Shown here piece after piece: positions 55,459-64,000 of a DNA stretch of 64,000 bases. The DNA is taken from NCBI GenBank assembly GCA_965112735.1, contig OZ218962.1, positions 1,550,001 to 1,614,000 on the forward strand, given 5' to 3'. How positions within the stretch are numbered: position 1 is the first letter of the stretch; each line of letters opens with the position of its first letter. Origin of the DNA: Phaeosaccion multiseriatum (Eukaryota; Ochrophyta, other classes). A program made the translations under genes and the position numbers. The notes under the pieces are model-generated. The model made no database searches. It saw only the letters and a program-made list of their open reading frames with translations, and was not told where the DNA came from.

Positions 55459-58040
55459 GGGTGTGAAATTTATATTAGAGCTTATGGGCTCAGTATTGGT
55501 ACTCTTGAGGTAAGTTGTAACCATGTGTAGACGCATGTGTGTGTTGTGGTGATGGAGAGTGATGTGGAGGGGGAGAGGATGGCAATGGTGGGAGAGGGGG
55601 GAGTAGAGGATAATGGGGAGTGAGGAGGGTGTGAATGGGGGAGGAGAGAAATAAAGAGGAGTGGGAAGGGAGTGAGGTGGTGTGGGTGGTATGGGAGCTA
55701 TCCTAGTGTGGGTGGTGCGAAAGACTAGTCGTTGACTAACTGTTGCTGCTATGCTGTGTGCTGATGGTCCCGATGTCTGCTGTCGTGTGTACTCCTGCTC
55801 CTCAGGCGTCCGCTCCGTCGATGGCTCCCATGAGCCCCCAGTCGAGGGTTTCCGGTGCCGCGTCATTTCTCAAGGAGGGTGCCGTACCTGATCTCCAGCT
55901 GTGAAAGGGCGCGTTGAAGGGCGAGGGACAGTTGTTGGCGCAGGAGGCCCTTGATGGGGCCCGTGGCTGCCGCCGCTGCTGGGCCGAGCCCCCTTGATGC
56001 CTTGTGGATGGCCATCGCCTCGATGAGCTCGTCCGTTTGGTGGCCCAGTCTGCCGTACGTCTCGATTGCAACGCACTTCAGGGTTGAAGTCCCGGGCAGA
56101 AAACTACCCAGGTAATGAATGCGTTTGCGCTCTTCGTCGGCGGCTGCTGCGTGGCCTGGCGTGGTGGAGGCCCGTCCCACGTGGGTGGGAGCGGTGGGGT
56201 TGGTGACGGTGATGTCGCAGAGGAGGTTTCTCCTCAGGGGTGCGTCTGCTCCCGGGAAGCTGCCTGCGGGATAGGTGAGGTCCATGCGTAGGTCTCGGCC
56301 TGCTCGGGTGCCCGTGGGGCCGTCGAAGCAGGTCTGGTCCTCTACGCGTGCTCCTCCGATGCCCACGCTGTGCATCATCCTCCCGAAGGCCTTGACAAGG
56401 AGGTGGTGTGTGTGGTTGTGGAGCCCGGTGCGGGGGCAGATGGTGGCGTGGGTGGTGCTTGCCGTGCGGGCGCAGCCTGTGCCGAGGCAGGGTGGGGGCG
56501 GGTCCGCGTATGGCGTGTTGACGCCGAGGTTGGGACGAAGGGCCATGGTCCATTCTGCTGGGGCCATGGTGTTGTGGCCGTGGGGGAGCGCTCCGAGGAA
56601 GGCCATGGCGCCCCTTCCTCTCTATGAGTGGAGTCGGGCTGCTGCCATGTCCTGTGTCTCCTCTCCCCTCTGTGCCTCTGCCGGTGTGACGTCGATGGTG
56701 GCGATGCTCTGCGTCAGCTCCTCGTGGCGGCGTTTGTGGATGTGGGTGGTGATGGCCTTCTGGACGCCGTGGGTCGGTTGGCGGCCTGCCTGATGGCTCC
56801 TGCGGACGTTGCGTCTCGCTGTGGCTTGTGCTTGTTGGTCAGGCGGCTCGAGTACGCGTGAGCGGGCCTCGTCGAACTGCTCCTGCCCCACTGCTTGGAT
56901 GAGGGGGGCCTCAGGGATCCCCTCCTCGTGCAGGAGGTTGAGGCTGTCAGCGACGCTCTTGAGGGCTCCGTTGGTGAAGAGCTGGTCCGGTAGGGCGCCC
57001 TCTTGGGAGCCCCCTCGGCGTGCGATGCGGCTGAGCAGGGGGGGGAGGGTGAGCATCTTGTTGCCAAGGTATGCTGCTGGGGCGATGTCGTGGAGGCTGG
57101 TGAGGCCGAGGCCGCCGAGGCGCCGTGCCGTATGGATTTGGAGTCGCTGTGTCTCCGTCCATGGCTCCTCGGGTGCATCAGCTGCCTGTTCCAGAGGCGG
57201 TGCGTCGGGGAGTCGCATGATGTGGGCCAGGGTCATCCTGTTGGTGCGGTCTGCTCTGCTGCCGAGGGCGCGCCTGAAGATGTTGGGGTCAATGGCTCTA
57301 GCCAGGTGTGTGAGCCTGGCAGGGAGGCATTGGAGGAGGTCGAGGGTGGCCGCCTGGGTGTTGTCCCACTCGCTGCAGTGTTTGGCGAGTTGGAGGTAGC
57401 CCCTTGGGTCCTCTTGTGCGAGAATGTTATGGAGGTGCTCGTCGATGTACTCCTTCCCTTGCCCATGAGGTAGACCATCTTCCGCTCGTTGAACTCGAGG
57501 CCTCGGCCTCGGAATTGGGCTTGCAGATGGGCATGGCGTGGGGCGTAGTCCGCTAGGGGTGCATCGGGCTCCAGCTGGTCCATGAGGTCGTCTGCGTAGG
57601 CGGAGATGGTGGGGCGGTTCACTGCTGTGTCGGCTGCATGCTGAGCTTTCTGCACTGGGTGGATGGCGGCTGCGAACATGAGCGGCCCTTCTGGTGCGCC
57701 TTGGTTGACTCCAGAGCTCTGGTGGATGGTCTGGGTGCCGTCCGGTGTGAGGGCGTTGTGGGCGGAGGCGTGGGAGAGGCTGGCGATGGCGTAGTTGATG
57801 CCTACTGGGTCGATGGTATGGAGTGCGCCTGAGGCTAGTATGCCTCTGGCACGCGACACGCGAGTGTAGGCCTTGGTGATGTCCTGCAGCACGACGGTTT
57901 TGCCGGCATCGTGCGCTAGCTGGGCCGCTGCGGCGTGTGTTTCCCCTCCTCCTCTGACCGCTACCGCTAGCTGCCCTGCGCTTCTGAGCTCCGGGCCCAC
58001 CCTGTCCGTGTGTGAGAAGCATCGGGTCCAGGGAGGATTA
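55459..58040 (-). mobile_element. Non-LTR retrotransposon copy B with reverse transcriptase and RLE endonuclease
   Basis: Reads 58.04 to 55.46 kb. Reverse transcriptase motifs are clear in the first part: 'VLQDITKAYTRVSRARGI' (motif A), 'GVNQGAPEGPLMFAAAI' (motif B), 'ISAYADDLM' (motif C, catalytic Asp pair kept) and 'GLEFNERKMVYLMGKG'. A frameshift at about 57,455-57,470 moves into the frame with 'RRLGGLGLTSLHDIAPAAYL'. A TAG at 56,622-56,624 replaces the Gln codon present in copy A. After that, frame 55,863-56,606 encodes the Cys/His cluster and the restriction-like endonuclease ('DLRMDLTYP', 'LLCDITVTNP', 'FLPGTSTLKCVAIETYG'). The 5' end is truncated near 58,040. The 3' untranslated region spans about 55,459-55,800. 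Confidence 0.88.
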
Positions 58041-58100
58041 TGCAAAGCCCATGGAGCTGCGGTCATGAGATGTACGAAGGGGGCTGCGACAAGTACCCTC

Positions 58101-58168
58101 AGGGTGGCTTGGGTGGGATGTGCATCAGACACGCAGGGTGGCGTGGGTGGGATGTGCATCAGACACGC
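58101..58168 (+). repeat. 34-bp tandem duplication
   Basis: Two copies of a 34-bp unit (58,101-58,134 and 58,135-58,168), differing at one base (CTTGGG versus CGTGGG), lie between the truncated retrotransposon and the downstream open frame. Confidence 0.9.
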
Positions 58169-58769
58169 ACGTACGAAACGAGAGAGAGCAGAGCAGCAGG
58201 AGAGGGGGCTTCACTTTGCGCCTGGATCCAAGCGACGAGCTGCGACCGATCTCGGTCGGAGAGGAGGGAAGAGGGCAAGACTTCCAACCAAAGGAGAAGA
58301 GAATGATGAAGACGACCGGGGGGAGGAGAGTGGAGAAGGACTGGTTACGGGGCGGGGGCTCCATTTCGGGGACGAATTTCAGCTGCCCGCTGGTCTGTGG
58401 AGGGAGCTGGAGGGTGGTGGGGCTGAGGCTGTCAAAGTCTGCCTAGGCCGTCGAGACGCAGAGCGATCGAATGGCGTGGTGGTGACTGTGGACCAGAGGA
58501 AGGTGAGGCTACTGCCCTACCGTGTAGTCCGCGTCAAGAGAAAGGGGGCCAGCGTGGAGAGCATTGTTGGAGACTTTGTGTCTGCCTACCACCGCTATAG
58601 CTTAGGGGGAGGAGGTGTTGCTGACGACGAGAAGCAGGAGGAGGGGTGGGCGGTGCTGGAGGAGAGCATGGTGGCGCGGCAAGTGAGAGGAAGAGACGCG
58701 GGTGGAAGGTGCTACGAGCGTGCGTGCGTGAGCGTGCGTGTGGGTGAAGTTCCCTGGCTCGGGACTTAA
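58152..58769 (+). CDS. Putative basic nuclear protein, unknown family
   Basis: An open frame of 205 codons from ATG 58,152 (an in-frame ATG also exists at 58,065). It contains a bipartite nuclear-localisation-like stretch ('GSKRRAATDLGRRGGKRARL'), an acidic segment, then a more ordered-looking region ('EFQLPAGLWRELEGG', 'VVVTVDQRKVRLLPYRVVRV', 'VESIVGDFVSAYHRYSL'). The frame beyond about 58,690 is low in information and may be intron. Open sequence at 58,781-58,930 ('KVELRNYTSYKSANLSDAPP') could be a second exon spliced from a donor near 58,680-58,710. I recognise no family. A retrotransposon-derived frame is the alternative, as copy B ends next to it. Confidence 0.4.
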   Translation: MCIRHARTKRERAEQQERGLHFAPGSKRRAATDLGRRGGKRARLPTKGEENDEDDRGEESGEGLVTGRGLHFGDEFQLPAGLWRELEGGGAEAVKVCLGRRDAERSNGVVVTVDQRKVRLLPYRVVRVKRKGASVESIVGDFVSAYHRYSLGGGGVADDEKQEEGWAVLEESMVARQVRGRDAGGRCYERACVSVRVGEVPWLGT

Positions 58770-59148
58770 GCTGTAGGGCTAAGGTGGAGCTCCGAAACTA
58801 TACCTCCTACAAAAGTGCGAATCTCTCTGACGCCCCACCGCGTGAGCCTCTCTACCTCACATTAACCAAAGCAAAGATGAACTTGCAACCACCACACTCA
58901 TGCTCTTGTTTTGTTTCGCTTTTCTGGAGTACCTAACCTCAAAAAAGGAAAGCCTGTACTTGTCTCCTCTCTCTCTATTTCATACACGTCTTTCACCCCC
59001 CGATATACATACATGCGTGGGGCAAAATGTAATGCCTGTACTTGTCTCCTCTCTCTATATATCGATAATGGTGGGGCGCGTCTCCTTGTCCTGAGCAAGC
59101 ATGGCGCATCGGGCTCCTCAGGAACCCCCTTTCGCCGCCCTCTCCACC

Positions 59149-60646
59149 TCAAATCTCCATCCGAATGAAAACTATGTCTTCGAGGAACTTGGTCACTAGA
59201 GGGTGTATAGGGGGCAGGTAGAAGGAGGGGATGGGGGGTAGAAACCAGGGGGATAGAGGGGGCGTCAGTCGGGGACTGCGGTGGAGCGGCGCGGGAGGGC
59301 TGCAGCCAGGCAGCGGCGAGTGGAAAGCCAAACAAGGGTGTAAGCAAACGTAGCAATGTTCGACTAATCCACTCACGAAAGTATTGGACGAGCGTTTGCA
59401 CCACCTCCGTCACGGACGCGTCGAAGATGGCCATTCTCTCCTCCTGCGAGCGAGTGGGTGGGTGGACCCCCAAGAGTGAGAGTGACAGCGAAAGCGAGAG
59501 CGAGGGCAAGTCAAGTAGAAGCGTGCCACAGGGGCCGGGCGGGGTAGTGCGCAACAATAGAAGAGAGAGAAGTTAAGAAGTTGGGGGTTTCGATAGCTGA
59601 AGTGGTGGAGTAGAAAAGAGGAAGGCAAAAGGCAAGAGTGCAACTACACACACACATACTTCCCCACCCACATCCACACCCACATCCACACCCACCCACA
59701 CACCCATCCACCCACCCATCCACCCACCCGCACACACGCACACGCGCACGCACACGCGCACGCACACGCGCACAAGCATGCAACGTATCCACACACGAGA
59801 GCGCCACACGCGTCAAAGACAGTCAGCGCAGCCCCACTACACCCGTCTACACTCCCCACCCAACGCTGCCTCTGCACCCCACCTCTGTGGCATTGAAGTA
59901 ATCGTCGCGACAGCATAACCTGCACGCCGTTGCGCGCATGGTCGCGTCGACGATGATCTCTTCGGAGGTATTGGGCGTCAGATAGAGGTGGCTGGGACAT
60001 GTCTGTGTAGTGAAGAAAAGCCTGCTGTCGCAGCTGTCTGGCCTCGAAAGGGGAAGCAGCAGCAGCAGCAGCAGCAGGGGCGGCAGCAGATGAGGGAAGC
60101 GCGGCGCCTCTTGAACACGATACCTTGTCGGTGCTGGATACTCCTCCCACTCTTCCCACTCTTGAATAAGCGTAGCTACACCTGGCTGTGCCCTCCCCGC
60201 GCCCTCTTCCCCCCTCCTTCTTCTGCTCCCGTCCTGCCTTGGCCGCTCGCTACTGTGTCTACTAGCCGCTGTTCCTCATCTCCAGCCGCAGCAGCAGGAG
60301 CAGCAGCAATCAAGGAAGTTTGAGGAGAGGCGGAGAGGAAGAGGGAGTGAAACCCTCTGCTGCGTAGATGAAGTCATAGCTCTCGAGGCAAATCATGCGC
60401 CGCCTTGTAGCCTGGCTCGCTGCCGCTATGACACCTGTATCCCCTTCGCCTTGGCTTTGGTCGCGAGTATGGTCTGCAAGAGGCTTGGTGTGCTCTCGAT
60501 GTAATAAAAGCTTTGGCCTCTGCTGCAGCTAGTGCTGCTCCTGCTGCTGCGGCTGCTTCTGCTGCTCGTGGCGAGGCTGGTCCTGGTGGTCCTAGCCACG
60601 GGAGTGGAGCGGCAGCATTCGCCGCATCGCTGAGCTTGCTTGGCAT
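59149..60646 (-). CDS. Candidate multi-exon gene of unknown function
   Basis: Three consecutive minus-strand segments join cleanly: 59,883-60,002 (40 codons, 'HLYLTPNTSEEIIVDATMRA', 'CRLCCRDDYFN'), 59,377-59,443 ('MAIFDASVTEVVQTLVQYF') and 59,149-59,195 ('LTKFLEDIVFIRMEI', then stop). All have GT-AG borders and phases agree. Upstream, an Ala-rich frame from an ATG at 60,646 ('MPSKLSDAANAAAPLPWL') could be exon 1, but I could not find a unique chain between 60.0 and 60.6 kb. The 3' half is helical and looks like a small complex subunit; no family is recognised. A dinucleotide-rich (CA)n block fills one intron (about 59,644-59,780). Confidence 0.45.
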
Positions 60647-61380
60647 ACAAGGGAGGCAGGTGGCTGGCTGGGTTCCTCCTCCTCCCCCTCATCCTCGTCC
60701 TCCTTCCGTGCCATGCCACACTATACCAAGAGTTCCGCAACTCTCGACCGACGCCCTGCCCAGCTCCAGCCCCCCCCACAAGAGGTCATACTTGGTGCAA
60801 AGCTTTATCATCGCTCGAAGCCAGCGCTCCCGCCAAAAAACACATACCCGAATTGTATCACCAACAAGTGCGGGAAAAAATAAAAAAATCGTCCATCTCC
60901 GTAATCGCCACTTAGCGCTTCTCTCCTCATACCCGGGGCCTCGGAAGCTATTACGCTCTCGCTGACGTATTGGAATACATCACCTCCGGGGTTCCCGCTC
61001 CCTGCTCTGGAGGTGCGGCCCCACAGCGCGTGTTGTTAGGCGTGGGGAAAAAGCCGAAACGACAGGTCCTGAAACATCATCCGGACGGATATCTCGCGAC
61101 CGTCTGAACAAAGGCGGGCAGCCCGAGCAGAGAACAGGGAAGTAGCCCCCTGTAACCCATCAGGTGAAAATCTCCGAGCTTAATGCACTCACCAGAAGTT
61201 GGTTCCGGATCCCCTACTCCGGTACCCTCCAGTGGAGAAAACGCCTTGCTTCATCCGCAGCTGTCCCCCCCCTCGCCATCCAACCCTCACGACGTTCCCC
61301 CCATCTCTTTACGTCACGCTGGGCTCATCATCACGTAAAACGCAGGAGAGAGTGGGACTTTCACACTCCCCCCGTGTTTT
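60647..61380. other. No confident gene; flank of satellite
   Basis: Short open frames on both strands lack ATG starts or domains. The last 100 bp before 61,380 shows no satellite similarity, so the array edge is sharp. Confidence 0.4.
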
Positions 61381-64000
61381 GCTGAGCCAATGCCCAGTGC
61401 GGTCCTGTTGTGGCCAGCAAGCGCGTGGTTCAGGCTGTGTGTGCCGGCTTTGGGCCCTTTTGAGCCCAACAAAGGGCCATTTGAGCAGATCGGAGACCCC
61501 ACTTGGCATCGTTGAGGCAATGCAGTATTCTCACTGGCTCTGTTGTAATGGGCCAATGCCCAGTGCGGTCCTGTTGTGGCCAGCAAGCGCGTGGTTCAGG
61601 CTGTGTGTGCCCACCAAGGCCTTGCTTGGGCCCTTTTGAGCCCAACAAAGGGCCATTTGAGCAGATCGGAGACCCCACTTGGCATCGTTGAGGCAATGCA
61701 GTATTTCCACTGGCTCTGTTGTAGTGAGCCAATGCCCAGTGCGGTCCTGTTGTGGCCAGCAAGCGCGTGGTTCAGGCTGTGTGTGCCCACCAAGGCCTTG
61801 CTTGGGCCCTTTTGAGCCCAACAAAGGGCCATTTGAGCAGATCGGAGACCCCACTTGGCATCGTTGAGGCAATGCAGTATTCTCACTGGCTCTGTTGTAG
61901 TGGGCCAATGCCCAGTGCGGTCCTGTTGTGGCCAGCAAGCGCGTGGTTCAGGCTGTGTGTGCCGGCCTTGGGCCCTTTTGAGCCCAACAAAGGGCCATTT
62001 GAGCAGATCGGAGACCCCACTTGACATCGTTGAGGCAATGCAGTATTTTCACTGGCTCTGTTGTAGTGAGCAAATGCCCAGTGCGGTCCTGTTGTGGCCA
62101 GCAAGCGCGTGGTTCAGGCTATGTGTGCCCACCAAGGCCGGCCTTGGGCCCTTTTGAGCCCAACAAAGGGCCATTTGAGCAGATCGGAGACCCCACTTGA
62201 CATCGTTGAGGCAATGCAGTATTCTCACTGGCTCTGTTGTAGTGAGCCAATGCCCAGTGCGGTCCTGTTGTGGCCAGCAAGCGCGTGGTTCAGGCTGTGT
62301 GTGCCCACCAAGGCCTTGCTTGGGCCCTCTTGAGCCCAACAAAGGGCCATTTGAGCAGATCGGAGACCCCACTTGGCATCGTTGAGGCAATGCAGTATTC
62401 TCACTGGCTCTGTTGTAGTGAGCCAATGCCCAGTGCGGTCCTGTTGTGGCCAGCAAGCGCGTGGTTCAGGCTGTGTGTGCCGGCCTTGGGCCCTTTCGAG
62501 CCCAACAAAGGGCCATTTGAGCAGATCGGAGACCCCACTTGACATCGTTGAGGCAATGCAGTATTCTCACTGGCTCTGTTGTAGTGAGCCAATGCCCAGT
62601 GCGGTCCTGTTGTGGCCAGCAAGCGCGTGGTTCAGGCTGTGTGTGCCCACCAAGGCTTTGCTTGGGCCCTTTTGAGCCCAACAAAGGGCCATTTGAGCCG
62701 ATCGGAGACCCCACTTGGCATCGTTGAGGCAATGCAGTATTCTCACTGGCTCTGTTGTAGTGAGCCAATGCCCAGTGCGGTCCTGTTGTGGCCAGCAAGC
62801 GCGTGGTTCAGGCTGTGTGTGCCCACCAAGGCCTTGCTTGGGCCCTTTTGAGCCCAACAAAGGGCCATTTGAGCCGATCGGAGACCCCACTTGGCATCGT
62901 TGAGGCAATGCAGTATTCTCACTGGCTCTGTTGTAGTGAGCCAATGCCCAGTGCGGTCCTGTTGTGGCCAGCAAGCGCGTGGTTCAGGCTGTGTGTGCCC
63001 ACCAAGGCTTTGCTTGGGCCCTTTTTAGCCCAACAAAGGGCCATTTGAGCCGATCGGAGACCCCACTTGGCATCGTTGAGGCAATGCAGTATTCTCACTG
63101 GCTCTGTTGTAGTGAGCCAATGCCCAGTGCGGTCCTGTTGTGGCCAGCAAGCGCGTGGTTCAGGCTGTGTGTGCGCACCAAGGCCTTGCTTGGGCCCTTT
63201 TGAGCCCAACAAAGGGCCATTTGAGCAGATCGGAGACCCCACTTGGCATCGTTGAGGCAATGCAGTATTTCCACTGGCTCTGTTGTAGTGAGCCAATGCC
63301 CAGTGCGGTCCTGTTGTGGCCAGCAAGCGCGTGGTTCAGGCTGTGTGTGCCCACCAAGGCCTTGCTTGGGCCCTTTTGAGCCCAACAAAGGGCCATTTGA
63401 GCCGATCGGAGACCCCACTTGGCATCGTTGAGGCAATGCAGTATTCTCACTGGCTCTGTTGTAGTGAGCCAATGCCCAGTGCGGTCCTGTTGTGGCCAGC
63501 AAGCGCGTGGTTCAGGCTGTGTGTGCCGGCCTTGGGCCCTTTCGAGCCCAACAAAGGGCCATTTGAGCCGATCGGAGACCCCACTTGACATCGTTGAGGC
63601 AATGCAGTATTCTCACTGGCTCTGTTGTAGTGAGCCAATGCCCAGTGCGGTCCTGTTGTGGCCAGCAAGCGCGTGGTTCAGGCTGTGTGTGCCCACCAAG
63701 GCTTTGCTCGGGCCCTTTTGAGCCCAACAAAGGGCCATTTGAGCCGATCGGAGACCCCACTTGGCATCGTTGAGGCAATGCAGTATTCTCACTGGCTCTG
63801 TTGTAGTGGGCCAATGCCCAGTGCGGTCCTGTTGTGGCCAGCAAGCGCGTGGTTCAGGCTGTGTGTGCCCACCAAGGCCTTGCTTGGGCCCTTTTGAGCC
63901 CAACAAAGGGCCATTTGAGCCGATCGGAGACCCCACTTGGCATCGTTGAGGCAATGCAGTATTCTCACTGGCTCTGTTGTAGTGAGCAAATGCCCAGTGC
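61381..64000 (+). repeat. Homogeneous satellite array, 176/166-bp monomers, open at right edge
   Basis: The landmark CAGTGCGGTCCTGTTGTGG (or its start, at the window end) recurs at 61,395, 61,561, 61,737, 61,913, 62,079, 62,255, 62,431, 62,597, 62,773, 62,949, 63,125, 63,301, 63,477, 63,643, 63,819 and 63,995. Spacings are 176 bp, or 166 bp where the CCACCAAGG part is missing. Monomers differ at only a few positions (CAGATCGG/CCGATCGG, CACTTGGC/CACTTGAC). Apparent open frames are by-products of the repeat. The array runs out of the window. Confidence 0.98.

Noticed and set aside
53800-58160. Plus-strand frames with Val/Gly/Trp-rich content over the retroelements
   Set aside because: They are antisense to reverse transcriptase and endonuclease sequence whose motifs are clear on the minus strand.
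61199-63989. Dozens of 60-143-codon frames with near-identical sequences
   Set aside because: They come from the satellite monomer, which is open in several frames. Products end at variable monomer sites and have no start context.

Overview
The window reads as nuclear DNA of a photosynthetic eukaryote with a secondary red-type plastid, most likely a stramenopile (heterokont) alga. Genes are compact and interrupted by short GT-AG introns of about 65-300 bp. Four predicted proteins start with a signal peptide followed by a Phe at the expected cleavage site (A/S|F), the ASAFAP-like bipartite plastid-entry signal of heterokont-type algae. An alpha-proteobacterial-type FtsZ with an N-terminal extension suggests a mitochondrial division ring, which many algae and protists keep. 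A eustigmatophyte-like alga would fit, but the sequence alone does not fix the species.

Layout. 1-1,915: decayed reverse transcriptase on the minus strand, running off the left edge. 2,228-22,475 (minus): one giant many-exon gene for a protein of roughly 5,000 residues (estimate) with Ig/ASH-like repeats and extreme low-complexity tracts. 22,714-23,472 (plus): a TRAPPC6/Trs33 subunit, divergent from the giant gene. 23,776-24,873 (minus): plastid-targeted NTF2/SnoaL-like protein with a Cys-rich tail. 25,016-25,342 (plus): small membrane protein. 25,343-29,549: gene-poor, repeat-rich DNA with a tRNA-like B box, small duplications and a 1.03-kb inverted-repeat element built around about 470 bp of (GGGA)n.

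The metabolic block follows: cytosolic pyruvate kinase (29,550-32,013), a 367-bp palindromic MITE, plastid 3-isopropylmalate dehydratase large subunit (32,705-35,237), ERO1 (minus, 35,440-37,187), plastid aspartate/prephenate-type aminotransferase (37,340-38,914), a coiled-coil protein (minus, 38,944-40,182) and a plastid-targeted PRPP synthetase of the phosphate-independent plant class (40,462-41,683). Pyruvate kinase, isopropylmalate dehydratase, the aminotransferase and PRPP synthetase connect glycolytic carbon to leucine, aspartate/aromatic amino acid and nucleotide/histidine synthesis; three of these four carry plastid-entry signals.

The signalling and chromatin block: an ankyrin-class II histone deacetylase fusion with 19 exons (42,104-46,127), an EF-hand-like/LRR protein (46,439-47,497), a MAP kinase with a TEH activation loop and a Gln/His-rich tail (minus, 47,535-49,753) and FtsZ (minus, 49,926-51,674). 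For pyruvate kinase, isopropylmalate dehydratase, ERO1, the aminotransferase, PRPP synthetase, HDAC, MAPK, FtsZ and TRAPPC6, exon models read directly from splice sites close in frame end to end.

The right end is repeat territory: relic satellite monomers (about 52.6-53.05 kb), two head-to-tail copies of a non-LTR retrotransposon with an RLE-type C-terminal endonuclease (53.5-58.0 kb), two poorly defined genes (58.1-60.6 kb), and a homogeneous 176/166-bp satellite array from 61.38 kb to the right edge. I saw no rRNA gene and no CRISPR array.
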